Source of the DNA: Paulinella micropora
Lineage: Eukaryota; Cercozoa; Imbricatea; Euglyphida; Paulinellidae
NCBI GenBank assembly: GCA_019918135.1
Contig: WBZZ01000880.1
Location: 1 to 64,000 of the forward strand
Direction of reading: 5' to 3'
Length of the DNA stretch: 64,000 bases
The position numbers and the translations under genes were made by a program. Below the pieces are notes generated by a model. The model saw only the letters and a program-made list of their open reading frames with translations, was not told the origin of the DNA and did no database searches. Position 1 is the first letter of the stretch. Every line of letters begins with the position of its first letter. This document shows, one piece after another, positions 1 to 10,305 of this stretch.

Positions 1-232
1 CCCGTCCCGCACTTTGGTCCGCGCTTTCAGCCCCACTTGGGGGTCCGCACATACCACCGCGTCGGTCCCTGCGTTTTGGTCCACGCTTTGGCCCCGTCGT
101 TGGCCGCAAGTGCAGCCGGCCGCAGAGCAGGAGTCGACCCGCGTCCCTGGCCTGTTCCGAAGAACAACGCCCGAGGTTGCGTACTGGCACCAAGACGGCA
201 TGAAGGTGGAAGAAGACGTAAGCGATGGGTAG
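1..232 (+). CDS. 3' end of an unknown gene, cut by the window edge
   Basis: The frame is open from the window start and closes with TAG at 230-232. The last residues (DGMKVEEDVSDG) are acidic and look like an ordinary protein C-terminus. The stop is followed about 48 bases later by AATAAA at 280-285, which supports a plus-strand gene ending here. Other frames are also open over much of this stretch because of the high GC content, so the reading frame is not certain. No domain can be recognised in 70-odd residues. Confidence 0.4.
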   Translation, partial: PSRTLVRAFSPTWGSAHTTASVPAFWSTLWPRRWPQVQPAAEQESTRVPGLFRRTTPEVAYWHQDGMKVEEDVSDG

Positions 233-279
233 CACAGCTTTCCCTCCCCAACTTTCTTTCCGGCCTAAAACAAAAACCT

Positions 280-285
280 AATAAA
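280..285 (+). terminator. AATAAA polyadenylation-type signal
   Basis: An exact AATAAA lies downstream of the stop at 230-232, in a short A-rich stretch before the convergent recombinase gene. Its place after a stop and before a convergent gene fits a eukaryote-like 3' end signal. Confidence 0.45.
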
Positions 286-381
286 TCTGATCTTTCTGCT
301 AACTAGCAAAAATAATTCGCCCCCGGTCCGGTGGTATAAGCCCGTCACGACAGCCGCCTCTTGCTTTCTTTTGTTTTTTTA

Positions 382-2842
382 TTAATTATTCACATTACTA
401 GCGAGCGCGTCCAAGACGTCCCGGTTGTGCAAGAGCAGCGTGTCACTCCCGGCCTTGTTTTCGTCCACCGAGAACCGGCCCGCGTCCGCACGAGCGCCAC
501 GGCGGAAAATGCACCAGTTGCGATCAAACCACGGGCCCCAGTAGTCGGGGCACGCGGCGGGGTTTCGTGTCACTGCCGACTCGCTTGCGGCGGCCCCGGC
601 GGCAGCGGGTAATGCTTGCTGTCCACCACCGGTTCGGTTCGTTCTGGCGCAGGTGGCTGCCACTGCACCAGCACGCCGCCGCTAATTCTTTGCACGGCAC
701 CTGCCCGCAGCTGGTCCAGGAAAGCCTGCATCAGCATCAGCAGCTTCGGGTTCTTATCTACGCGAACCCCTTGGTCGCCGTACTCTTTCAGAATATCTGC
801 GACCGTAAGCCAGCGGTCGGGCCAGCCACAGACTTTGTCCCTGACACGAAAACGGCACACGTACTTTAGGTCCTCCGGTTCTCCTTCGTGGGGCGGCAGG
901 CAATAGATATGGCTATTTCTAGCCGAAAAAAACCCCAGGCGTGCCACCTCCTGCCAATCGTTGTTGTACCTGTTCTTGCAATCCGCTATTGACAAGTGGC
1001 TGTTGTACACGTGCCAGCGGTGCGAGGCTTTTGCAGGCTCGTGCCGTTTCCAGAACGCACTGACCTCGCGTTTTGACGCATGCGCCACGTGCTGGAAGCC
1101 CAGCAGCTCGAGGCCTGGCGCCAACCCCTCCTCGGCCGTGTTGTTGAACGCCGCCGGCGCAGGGTGAATAAAGTCCGCGCCGCGCATTTCCCGCACCCTC
1201 CACCTCCTTTGCTGCCGCAGCTTCTCTTCTTCCGGCGACAAGGGCTCCAGGCGCGGCCCCTCCTCCGAGAAGCGCCTGGTAAACTCGCTGGCCCTGGGCG
1301 ACACGTACACCTGCACGGCGTCGTGGTCGTCGACGTGTGCGTGCCAGTTCCGCTCATTCAGCATCCCCTCGATCCACTGCGCCTGCTCCGCCACCTTGCG
1401 GCGGCGGTGGCCCGGCAGCAGGTACTCCGAGTTCACCGTGTCCAGGCTGTGCTGCCCGGCCCCCGCAAACACCGTCAGGTGCGCGCCGCCCGAGCCCGCC
1501 GCCCCCCAGGGCGGCGGCCCGCCGCCCAGCGCGGTAAACACCTCGAACTGCTCCAGCTCGCGCACCATGGTCTCTGCCGGCTTGCGGCTGCTCTTGAACG
1601 TCAGCAGGTTAGCCCAGCCCCGAACGCGGCAGCGGGCCGGCCGCTGGTTGTTCACCCACATCTTTTCTCCCAGCTGTAGGTACGCGTCGCGCACAAAGCC
1701 GGACCTCGCTCTCTCGGCCAGCGACGAGTTGTTCCTGCTGTTCCTCCACCCCTCGTAGCGTTTGTAGCTCGCCTTGTGCGGGAACAGCGGCCTGTGCTGC
1801 GTGCCGCCGACCACGGCGGGCACCACGCGCTCCCGCAGGTCCAGCAGCACAAAGTCCAGCGCCGAGCTCCGGCCGCCCCGGCGCACGAAGCCCGCCGGGC
1901 CGCCGACCGGCAGCTCGTCGGTTGGCCAGGGCTGCCGGCCGAGCGGCAGCAGCTGGCCGCCGTACATCGCGCGGGTCTTGTTCTTCTGCACGCTCAGCGA
2001 CGTCGCGTCCTGCAGATTGATCACCCAGCGCCGCGGCTCCTTTTCCTCGCGCAGCAGCGAGCTGTTCAGGTGCAAGTTCACCAGGATGCCCGGCCGCGGC
2101 ACCGGCGGCGTCAGCAACAGGCACAGCAGCGCCGCCCGCAACGCGCGCAGCCAGCCCTCCCTCACATTGGCGTAATTGGCGCGCGTCACAAGACGGTGCT
2201 TCACGTCCTCGTCGTAGTGCGCAAAGTACTCGGCCAGCGCCGCCACGCGGAATGGCTGCAGGTCCCACATCGTCCAGTCCGACTCCTCCCGCCCGACGCC
2301 GTACACCCGCTCGATCCGCGCGTACTGCTGCGCCTGCCGCGACAGGTTCGCCAGCCACCGCGACGTCTGTTGCCACGCTAGTACGCCGCGCGCCGGTCGC
2401 AGAAAGTCCGACAGCTGCGTCAGGCTGCCCAGGTACGAGCCCACCGTGCTCGACATGATCTTGGTACGCCCCGCACCGGTCGCGGCGAACTCCGACAGCA
2501 GCGCGGCCTTGCCCAGCGCGTCCACCAGCCTGCGATGTTATGCTCGCGCGCAAACTCCGCGAACCTGCGCACGTGCCGGAGGTGGTTCGCTATTGTGCTC
2601 TTGCTCGGGATCGGGCCCGTGCGTTCGGGGTTCCACCTGAGCTCCAAGAACTGCTTGAATCTCGTCAGCTGCCTCTGTAGCTCGCCATCCTCCTCCTCCT
2701 CTACTATTATCCGGGGGTTGTCGTCTTCGCCCGACTCGGACGACGACTCGTCGCCGCGCAGGTCGATCGCGGCCAGCCCCTTAAAATCGTTTACTCCGGG
2801 CTCCGCGCCCGCCAGCAACTCCTCGCCGTCTTCCTCCGCCAT
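382..2842 (-). CDS. Tyrosine recombinase-like protein
   Basis: Starts at the ATG at 2842. A head of about 60 residues is rich in Asp, Glu and Ser. It is followed by a SAM-like core-binding domain typical of phage integrases and Crypton-type recombinases: a helix with RFKQFLELRW, then SKSTIANHLRHVRRFAEF and STVGSYLGSLTQLSDFL. A box-I-like stretch with VPRPGILVNL (near 2085-2115) and a late box HSLDTVNSEYLL, whose Tyr codon is at 1422-1424, match the LGHxxxxTTxxY pattern only loosely. About 350 further residues follow that Tyr, which is unusual, because the nucleophile normally lies near the C-terminus. The stop overlaps an AATAAA on this strand. The gene appears broken in about two places. The core-binding domain is the firm part; catalysis is inferred. 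Confidence 0.6.
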
Positions 2843-3213
2843 TGCTTCTGCACTGTTCTCTCTTGTTCTGGCTTTCTTTTAACAATCATTTTTTTTATTG
2901 CCTAAATTTTTTTAATTTTCGATCTGTGTGTGTCAATGAAGTGCAAAAGAGAAAAAAAAAGAGCCTTGCCCCCACCTTTTTCCAATCAGACTGCGCGCCA
3001 CACCCCCCCCCCGAATCGTTTGTGCACCAGCCTTTTCCCTCTCCTCCCCCCCCCCACACACACAAATAGACTGGCAGAAACAAAAATAATAGATACAGAT
3101 AGATGTTTTTTTTTTTCGGTTGTTTCACCCTTCTCGCTCTCTTTTTTTTCCCATGTACCTTTGCCCGCCACCTCCCCCTTTTTTTTCTTTGGGGGGGGGG
3201 GGCCTCTATGGTC
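2843..3213. other. Intergenic stretch with homopolymer tracts
   Basis: No gene seen. It holds the presumed promoter of the minus-strand recombinase, A/T-rich near 2880-2930, then C runs near 3003-3012 and 3042-3053, long T runs, and a run of G near 3190-3201. Confidence 0.6.
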
Positions 3214-4383
3214 TCACTCTTTCCGTTCGTTCCTCGCAGTCTGTCTGCCCGCCGCGCCCGTTGCCTCGGCGGGCCGCTGGCCCCAGATCTGCTGCCACTC
3301 CTTCAGAGCGGCGTCGATGGCCGCGAACACCTGCAGCGACCGCCCGCCGCGCAGCGCCGCCAGCACGCGGTGCAAAAAGATCCTCGTCAGCAATTCCTGG
3401 TCCGCCGCGGGCCGCATCGCCGTCCTCAGCTGCAGCCCCCGCCCCGCGCCCAAATGGTGGTCCAGCAGCGCGGGCCACGCCAGGTAAAAAAACAAGTGCA
3501 CCGGCACCAGCGGGTCCAGCCGCAGCGTCCGCGCGTGCTTCGCCTCGTCCAGGGCGGCCGCTATTGACGACATGGTGGTGCCGGGCGCCGCGTAGCAGTG
3601 TTCGCCCGGCACAAAAGCGGGCAGCGCCGCGCTCAGCACGGGCCCCACGCCTCGGGCGCGACGTTCGCTACTTCAGCCGCTAGCCTGGCAAATGCCGCAG
3701 CGAACAAACGGTGGTGCGAGTGCGTCCCGTGCTCGGGCCGTGGCGTCTCACCACCTCGTTCTGCACGTGCCAGCGCAGCAGCAGCTCCACGCACGCCTCG
3801 CGCAGCCCTGCTTGCTCACGCGGCCGCTGTCCCACGCCAGCTCCGCCTCCACGTACTCGGCCAGCCGCGAGACCAGCGCCCTGCGCGGCCGCGCGTCGTG
3901 CTCCCACTGCAGATTGCTGGAATTTGTGTCCACTCCACGGGCACCAGCGGCTCGTCCGTGTCTTGCGCCAACACCTCGCACAGGCGCAACCTTAAGTCGA
4001 TCCAGTCCCAACGGCCGAGCACAAAACACAGGCTCAGCTGAGACGCCAGCATCGCGTCGTCCGTGCGCAGGCCCCGCGCCGCGCACAGCCACTCCACGTA
4101 CATCGACACCACCGACCTGATGTTGGTCTGGAAAGAAACGCCCCCGTGAGACAAACGATCTACAGCTGCGCCACGCAGCCAGATCCTCCTCGCCAATCTC
4201 CGCTTCTGCTTCCTCAGCTGGCGCCGGCGGTAGGGGCGGGTCGACCGCCGCGGCGCGCGCCGGCGGCGTTGTCGAAAATAAGAACCTGAAACGCCGGCGG
4301 CCGACTGCTGTAGAGCTAGAGCGGGGCTCCTCTGCCAGCAGAGGAGCCCCGCCCTGCTCGGTCAAATTTCTCCGCCGCCGCAC
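3214..4383 (-). pseudogene. Unknown gene, broken
   Basis: Codon-like reading continues on the minus strand through several frames, so the gene looks broken in about five places. The head is Arg-, Pro- and Ala-rich with an acidic patch (EEAEAEIGEEDL). The middle has well-formed hydrophobic helices such as MYVEWLCAARGL and LSLCFVLGRWDWIDLRL; the end contains HLFFYLAWPALLDHHLG and a charged tail ending NERKE. Cys and Trp content is ordinary and no known motif is visible. The 5' end is unclear because no in-frame ATG is evident near 4383 and coding-like lysine-rich sequence continues slightly upstream. It reads in the same direction as the recombinase, with a T/C-rich gap between. Confidence 0.45.
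4321..4352. repeat. Perfect 15-bp-stem palindrome
   Basis: 4321-4335 and 4338-4352 are exact reverse complements (GCGGGGCTCCTCTGC) separated by the two bases CA. The hairpin lies in the head of the broken minus-strand gene. Confidence 0.85.
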
Positions 4384-4829
4384 TTCGGGTCTTCTCCCTC
4401 TTATCGCTGAAGGCGTTCGGTTGGTTTTTCTTCTTGGCGTGCTCCTTTTTCCTCAAAAAAAAGCAGAACGGCCGGCCGGCTCAGAAAGCTGAAAAAAAGG
4501 TCAGGCAAAAAAAAAGATAGGAAGTGGGAGACGTTCCCCCCCGCCCGGCAGTTTTCCCCCCGTCGAAATTTACCTGCCTTTCCCCCCCCCCCCCTCTTTT
4601 TTTTCCGGTACCTTCTCCCCCCCCCCCCCCCCGCCTAGCTCGAGAGTTGGTAGCAATTTTTTTTTGGAATTTTGTTCATGGCCCCCCCCCTTCCCCATGT
4701 TTGCAGGGATTGGGTAAGGGTGGAGGCGACCGGCAAGAGCGAAGGCCGGGGGGGGGGGGGAAGTTGTAAGAGGGGGAATGCGCATAAAGGGGTCCAAAAA
4801 AAAGAATCGCCTACAAAACCAGACCAACT
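4384..4829. other. Intergenic stretch with runs of C, G and A/T
   Basis: No gene supported. Contains C runs near 4580-4593 and 4617-4632, a G run near 4750-4762 and A/T tracts. From about 4790 the sequence is repeated near 6830 as part of the duplicated block. Confidence 0.6.
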
Positions 4830-5125
4830 CATAAAAAGGCGTGGCACAAAAAAACAAAACCCACGGTCTGCATGCAGACAGAACTAGTTCCCGCTGCTGC
4901 ACCTACCACCGTGGCTTCCGTGGCGGCGCCCCCTGGCGAAGCCAGCACAGTCGGGCGGGACCCACTAATGTTTTGCAAGAAGCTCAATTGTTTATGTGCA
5001 TGAAACCAGCAGATTTCGCCAACATCCGACGCAGTCAGGACGGTTTCTTTTGCATTTCCGATGCAATTTGCGCCTTCACGGACTGTTCTGAAACTTCCGC
5101 CAGAAAAAAGTGGTCACAGGTGGCA
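4790..5125 (+). repeat. Duplicated block, copy 1 (promoter plus start of gene)
   Basis: Matches about 6830-7160 with scattered differences. The match covers the leader with CATAAAAAGGC, the first ATG with MQTELVPAA, and the FANIRRSQDGFF domain start. Similarity in both the untranslated leader and the coding part shows duplication rather than convergence. Confidence 0.8.
4830..4840 (+). promoter_or_regulatory. TATA-like box CATAAAAAGGC
   Basis: Lies about 30 bases before the ATG at 4872. The same box is kept in the second copy at 6859-6870, before the ATG at 6903, with conserved flanks. The spacing fits a TATA-like element, but function is inferred from conservation only. Confidence 0.4.
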
Positions 5126-6320
5126 CTAAGAATTTCCGGAACGGAGGCAGCTCAACATATGGAAGTAAAGTATTTTGCTTTTCCCCGTCGGGCCAAAGGA
5201 ATCAGTCACTGCTCTCCACACAAGGCAGTGGAGGTGAAGAAGGGAAGAGAAAGGGCGGCACAGTGTGTAACGGCTAACAATTTACTAATAATCCTAACCC
5301 ATCTGGATCATGTACGTTCGAAGGAACTTCGTGCTGCAATGATCGAACTAGCACTCCGCGCAACAGCCGGGAACGCTGTTTTCGCAACATCGCTCGCTGC
5401 ATCCTTATCGGCGTCACTCAGAAAGGAATGTAAACCTAATACAAAGGTTCAACGGGCAGGATCCCAGCAGCAGCCAGAAAGGTCCAAGCTTGTTGAGGAA
5501 CCTGTGGCAAAGCGCCTCAAGTTGTCGGCGCCACAAGCTACGAGCACAACTACCGAGGGCAAACCCAAGCCCGCGGTGTTGCTTGATGGCACAGCTGTGC
5601 CAGAAAAATTACAACCAGTACAACAGCCAGGATTCAAACATCCGTCCGAGCTTGCGCAGGAGCCTGCGGCAAATTGTACTAAGCTATCGCCGCCACAAGC
5701 AATAATCAAACCTGTTGCAAGCCCTCCCAAGCCCGTGGCTTTGCCGCAGCCACACGTAAGCACGCCTAAGCCACAGGAAATCGATTGGAATGGCAGCGAC
5801 ATCACGCCTTCCAACGGCAAGAAGTACTTGGAGCAGATGATTACGGAGATGCGCAAGATTCACCCAGCGCACGAGATCGAACCCGAGCCCGTGTACCTCG
5901 GCTTTATCAAGCCGCTGACCAACACCAAACATTTCATGACGAGGGCACAAGTGCGTGCCTGGGTCTTTGCGCACCGCACCAGCATCTACTTTCGTGAATA
6001 TTTCGACAAGGACGGTGTGCGCAAGATTCCGTTCCACATCGATCATATTATTCCAGACTCGCTGGGCGGAGCCGACCACCCGCGAAACTACGCGCTGATG
6101 CCCGAGATCTTCAATCAAAAATTTGCATCGTGGTGGATGCCGGCCAAGGCCCAGTACATTGGTAACTAGTTCGCTTGTATACCTCTTTTTTTGTTGGCTA
6201 ATGCTCAGCCTGCTATGTGTTTGCAGGTCGACAGCAGCACGCACCTCCATTCTTTTTGCCAAGTACATCAAAAAGAAGTATGCAAGAGAAATAACACTGG
6301 ATGATCTAGAGGAAATGTAG
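4872..6320 (+). CDS. KilA/BRO-like DNA-binding protein with C-terminal HNH nuclease
   Basis: The N-terminal part has FANIRRSQDGFFCISDA followed by a KKW box, which recalls KilA-N/BRO-N domains of large DNA viruses; then a second conserved block with LLIILTHLDHVRSKELR. A Pro/Ala/Gln-rich linker carries imperfect repeats (about 5490-5790). The C-terminal part has YLGFIKPL and the HNH motif HIDHIIPDSLGG with DHPRNYALMP (6037-6105), the expected metal-binding His-Asn-His layout. The final exon-like part (LFAKYIKKKY) lies beyond a probable intron. The start is taken at 4872 because the following residues are conserved in the second copy; 4994 is another candidate. About one break. An AATAAA follows at 6423-6428. 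The HNH region is clearly related to the one at about 19030-19370. Confidence 0.7.
6162..6234 (+). other. Probable GT-AG intron
   Basis: The coding frame stops three codons after a GTAACT donor at 6162. A T-rich tract and TTTGCAG end at 6226, with a second AG at 6234. Use of 6234 keeps the frame of the downstream segment, which aligns with the uninterrupted related gene near 19290-19370. The exact acceptor is not certain. Confidence 0.5.
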
Positions 6321-6525
6321 ACATTTTGTCGACCAGGCGCTGAAAAAAATGAATTAGAACTAAGTCCCTGCAACAAGAGAAGCAAAGAAATGCGTCTACA
6401 GACGGTTGTCAGCTGCTAATTAAATAAACTATTTTCTTTGAAAAAGAACTCTCTTGGCCCCTTTTACAATCCCTTCAGATTTTTTTAGGCCTCTGTCTTG
6501 CCGTCGACATGTCCCGAGTTTTGGT

Positions 6526-6565
6526 TTTGCGTACAGAAAGGCTTAGGCAAGCACGAAACGGCAAA
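6526..6565 (+). repeat. Stray copy of the 3' end of the neighbouring gene
   Basis: TGCGTACAGAAAGGCTTAGG and its flank match the end of the next gene at about 8400-8437 (TGCGTACAGAAACGCTCAGG). This fragment stands alone between the two duplicated blocks, suggesting an extra lost copy or an unequal exchange. Confidence 0.6.
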
Positions 6566-6829
6566 CTCGGCCTTTCACGCGCGGGCGGGGTTAGACCGCT
6601 GTAGAGGAACGGGACTCCTGCCGACGGGAATCTTCTTTTTTTCCCCGCCCGGCCCCCCCCTCCGTCACATTGGCTACCCTTTTTGTTCCCCCCCCCCTCC
6701 CTCCCGTCCGTACTCTGCCTGCCACAGAAACAGAAAAGGGGGGGGGGCGACAGGCGGGAAGGAGCTGAAAGAGTCTGAGCGAGGGCCGGGGAAGGGGGAA
6801 TTGCAAAGGGGAATGCGCATAGAGAAAAA

Positions 6830-7160
6830 AAAGAATCACCTACAAAACCAGTCCAACTCATAAAAAAGGCGTGGCAACAAAAACACAAAGCCAGACCGCT
6901 GCATGCAGACAGAACTAGTTCCCGCTGCAACTGCCTCCGTGGCGACCGTGGCGGCGCCCCCTGACGGAACCAGCTCGATAGGAGCAGAGGACCCCACTAA
7001 TGTCTTGTAAGAAGCTCAATTGCTCATGGGCATGGGACCAGCAGATTTCGCCAACATCCGGCGCAGTCAGGACGGCTTCTTTTGCATTTCCGATGCCATT
7101 TGCGTCTTTACGGACTGTTCTGAAAATTCTGCCAGAAAAAAGTGGCTCAAGGTGGCACTA
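6830..7160 (+). repeat. Duplicated block, copy 2
   Basis: Second copy of the leader plus gene head found at 4790-5125. It keeps the TATA-like box, the ATG with MQTELVPAA and the FANIRRSQDGFF domain start. Confidence 0.8.
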
Positions 7161-8494
7161 AAGTTAGGCCGGCCCGCCCGGCGACCCATCGGTGCCCAGA
7201 CAAATAGTGGTCAGGAGTGCCACCAGGAAAATACGTTTGATTTTCCCGTGAAGTTTTTTCGCGTTTCCACGGCGGGCCGCACGGGCCGACGAGCGTGAGG
7301 TGGCACCGGCGCAGGAGGTCAAGGAGGGCGAGGGCCGGGCTGTACAGTGTACGACCTTCAAGGGCCTGCTGACAATTTTGAGTCACCTCGAGCACCCGAG
7401 ATGCAAGAAGCTGCGCGAAGAAATGGCCAGGATCGCAACTCGAGCTGCGGCGGGCGACGAGGCACTGGAGAAAGCCTTGCCAGTACGCAGGCAAGAGCTG
7501 CCCACAGACGTCCGCGATCTGATGCGCGCAGGCCTGGCTGGCTTTGGCGACTCGAACACGGTAGCCCTGAAGACCATGGTCGCGCAGCTGGGCACGATGG
7601 TGGAGATGAAAGATAAGCTGCTCGAGGCCAACTCGAGGATCATCGAGCAGCAGACAGCTCGGCTCGAGGAGCAGACAGCTCGGCTCGGGAGCAGTCTGCT
7701 CGGCTGGCGCTGGCGGACGTGGCCTTGAAGCAGCAGCAACTCATCACGAGTTTGCAGGAAGAGAAGGCTGCCAAGCGCCGCAAGCTGTTGTTGGGCGCGG
7801 TGCCAGTGTTCTCGGCGGAGGATGCTAGCGAGAGCAACAGCAACGACTACCCGCCTGGCTCGACCTGCAAGGGAGACCCGCGTTGGTCTCGGCTGATGAC
7901 TGGACAAGCTAGAGTTTTCGTTGAACGGCTAGCTCGTGCTATCACATCCTATACCAAGAACGTGCGCGACCAGTACCTGAACACAGAGGAACCAGAAGAG
8001 GAGATCGAGCCTGAAGTCTGGCAGCAAGCCAATGACGAAGCAATCGAAGCGCTGCGGCAGGCGGTCGCGGAAATCTTGCGCCCCGCGCCTGGTGCCTTAG
8101 CTCGTTTCAAGCGGTCAACGGTACCCAAATCTATAGCGAGATCGTGCGGATAGTGTGCAGGAGGCTTCCACGTCGGACCCAAAATTCCACGGATCTGCCT
8201 CTCGCGCATTTTTTCCTGTACCTCGTGGCCAAGAACAAATTCTTTGCGCAAGTGGCTGGCAACGAAGATGACGCGGACTTGGCTAGAGACCTGGAGCTCG
8301 AGACTACGCTGGGCGAAGAAGTTCTGGGACATGACGTGTTTCTGTATTCGCTCGATGAGCCGCGCGGGCTGGTGACCAAAGACAGTCAGGAACATTCGTT
8401 GCGTACAGAAACGCTCAGGCAAGCACGAAATGGCGACGCGCAGGCCGAGGCCTTCTTCTTGGCCAGGGGCCTGCCAGTGAAGTACCTTGTGTAA
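6903..8494 (+). pseudogene. Second KilA/BRO-like gene with coiled coil and a different tail, broken
   Basis: The head repeats the gene at 4872: MQTELVPAA, FANIRRSQDGFF, then a diverged stretch, then a block matching the second conserved part (LLTILSHLEHPRCKKLR). Downstream it differs: a coiled coil with tandem EEQTARL heptads (about 7540-7700), a lysine/arginine patch (AAKRRKLLLG), and a C-terminal domain with FFLYLVAKNKFFAQVAGNED that is not seen in the first copy. No HNH motif is present. It looks broken in about four places. The layout (shared head, swapped tail) is typical of BRO/KilA-type families in large DNA viruses. Confidence 0.55.
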
Positions 8495-8799
8495 ACCTTT
8501 CAATACGCAACTCAGTTTTGGTTCTCAGTAAAAAAAAACAACGTGCGGATTTAGAGAGTGGGGGGCAAGGCGGAGAATTGTGGCCAAAGTAGCTGCGGGA
8601 GGGGGGGGGCCGCTCGCTTGAAACATAAAAAAAACCCAACTAGCAAACTGCGCGGGGGGGGGGGGGCTGGCCGGGGGGGGGTTTTGTGTCGGGGCTTTTT
8701 CTTCTTGATATTGCAGGGGGGGGAAACTGCCGGGCGGGAGGGAAACAACACCCTGTCTTTCAAGAGCTTAGCTATATCTTTGTTTTATTGGACTGTGGG
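8495..8799. other. Intergenic stretch with G runs
   Basis: No gene seen. G runs lie near 8602-8609, 8646-8666 and 8714-8722, with A tracts. It probably holds the promoter of the gene starting at 8800. Confidence 0.6.
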
Positions 8800-9368
8800 A
8801 TGGCGACAGCAAATTCCTCACCCGGCTTCCAGGGCTTGTTGGCCGGCTGGGCGGCACGGACCGAGGAGCCCAAGGGCCTACCGCCGGAGCCCAAGGGCCT
8901 AGTACTACCGTCTGTAGTAGCAGTAGCCGCGCAACGTTCGCCGATCGCGGCAACAATAGCCCCTGCGCGAGCAGAGGCCCAGCGCTGGCTGCGGACGGAG
9001 CTCGAGGCGCAGGGCGTGCAGGGGCCCGCGCTGGCCACGGTGCTGCGCACCTTGCAATACCGCGATCGCGCGGGTTGCTGCGGCTGACAGAAGACGACCT
9101 GAAATTCTTGGTGACCAGTGCCAGGCCGCGGCTAGAGCCTGACCTGGCGCTGCTGCTGCGCGATATTCTGCACGACGGGGGCGGCTTGGAAAGACGACCC
9201 GCCAATATTAAAAAGAGCATGAGGCGAGCCTGGCTGAGAGACCTTCGTGAATACGCAGGATCGATTTACAGAAAAGAAGTAACGCGCGCGGTGCCACATG
9301 ACGCCCTTTCCCCCCCCCCCCACACAACGGGGCTCGCCTCGAAGAGTGAGGCAGACAAAGTTTATTAA
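8800..9368 (+). CDS. Unknown small protein
   Basis: Starts MATANSSPGFQGLLAGW at the ATG at 8800. A Pro/Ala-rich head holds a repeated GLPPEPKGL-type motif and is followed by a helical domain (AEAQRWLRTELEAQGVQGPA; later DLALLLRDILHDGG). It ends with the TAA at 9366-9368, which overlaps the stop of the convergent membrane-protein gene. It looks broken in about one place. No family recognised. The helical domain resembles small helix bundles, but that is only an impression. Confidence 0.5.
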
Positions 9369-10070
9369 AGACCTTTGTTGGGCAACAAAGAAGGGTCCAG
9401 CAACCGGAAAGTGGCCTTGGTCGGCGCCGTGGAAGAAAGGTTGCTCACCCGGATCTCGTTGTTATATATGTTGGCATATGTGTACTTCATCCCCTGGGCA
9501 ATGGGATGTTGCACCAGAATGCATTTGCCGTAGATCGAGGAGGAATTGTCGCGTTCTTCGTAGGCGATCCACCAGCCAAGAGCTGAATGGTTTGAGTCGT
9601 TGATTTGCTTCATCACCAGGCACCCCCGCAGTCGGTGTCGGGTGCGCCTGGCGCAAGCCCGTACTTATTTACACTTGCAGGATGATTGTACAAAAGCAGA
9701 TAGATCCGTCGTCAAAGAGTTCGTCCTGCTTCTTTTGGGACATGACGCAGCTACTGAAATTCGAGACGTTGAAAAGTCCAAAGGTTTGCAGTGTAGCATT
9801 GGCGGTGCTGCATTCCTGCATCCGCAGCCCTAGCCAGGCAGGTTCCGACTCGTTCCCCTCGGGCACCACGCTCAGACACTGGCAAGATCTCTCGTCATAC
9901 AACAAGGCTGAACCCACCAAGCGGGTTAGATTCGAGAAGCTGAGATCACACTGGTCTCGCGAATCAGATTTTACCTGCTTCTCTATAAACGCCACTATTA
10001 GTCCTATTAGTCCCGCAATCATCCAAAACACCGCAAAGGCTACGACTAACATGCACTCCGTTTTGGTCAT
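9365..10070 (-). CDS. Single-pass membrane glycoprotein
   Basis: Starts MTKTECMLVVAFAVFW at the ATG at 10070. One hydrophobic segment follows within the first 30 residues (VFWMIAGLIGLIVAFIE), which acts as a signal anchor, so the rest should face the lumen or virion surface. That part is Cys-rich and carries several N-glycosylation sequons (NLT, NES, NAT, NVS, NFS). A further segment (ALGWWIAYEERDNSSS) belongs to the same gene. It looks broken in about two places; an intron was considered. The stop overlaps both the AATAAA of this strand and the stop of the convergent gene. Base composition is less GC-rich than its neighbours. A viral envelope or internal membrane protein is the likely role. 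Confidence 0.6.
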
Positions 10071-10305
10071 TCCTTTTTTCTTGTCCTGCTTCGTTTCTGT
10101 TGGCCTGAGTGCGGGAAAAACAGCTTTGCCGACAAGCTACGTTTCCCCCCCCCCCCCGCCAACCTTCACCGCCGCCCCTCTAGCAAGAGAGAGAGAGTGG
10201 GTGAGGGGGGGGGCCGGACCTGTACAAAAAATGGCGGGGGCTGGCCAAACAAGGGAGGGAAGGGAGAACAGGTAAAAAAAAAGGAGCAAAACACCCTTGC
10301 GAAAA

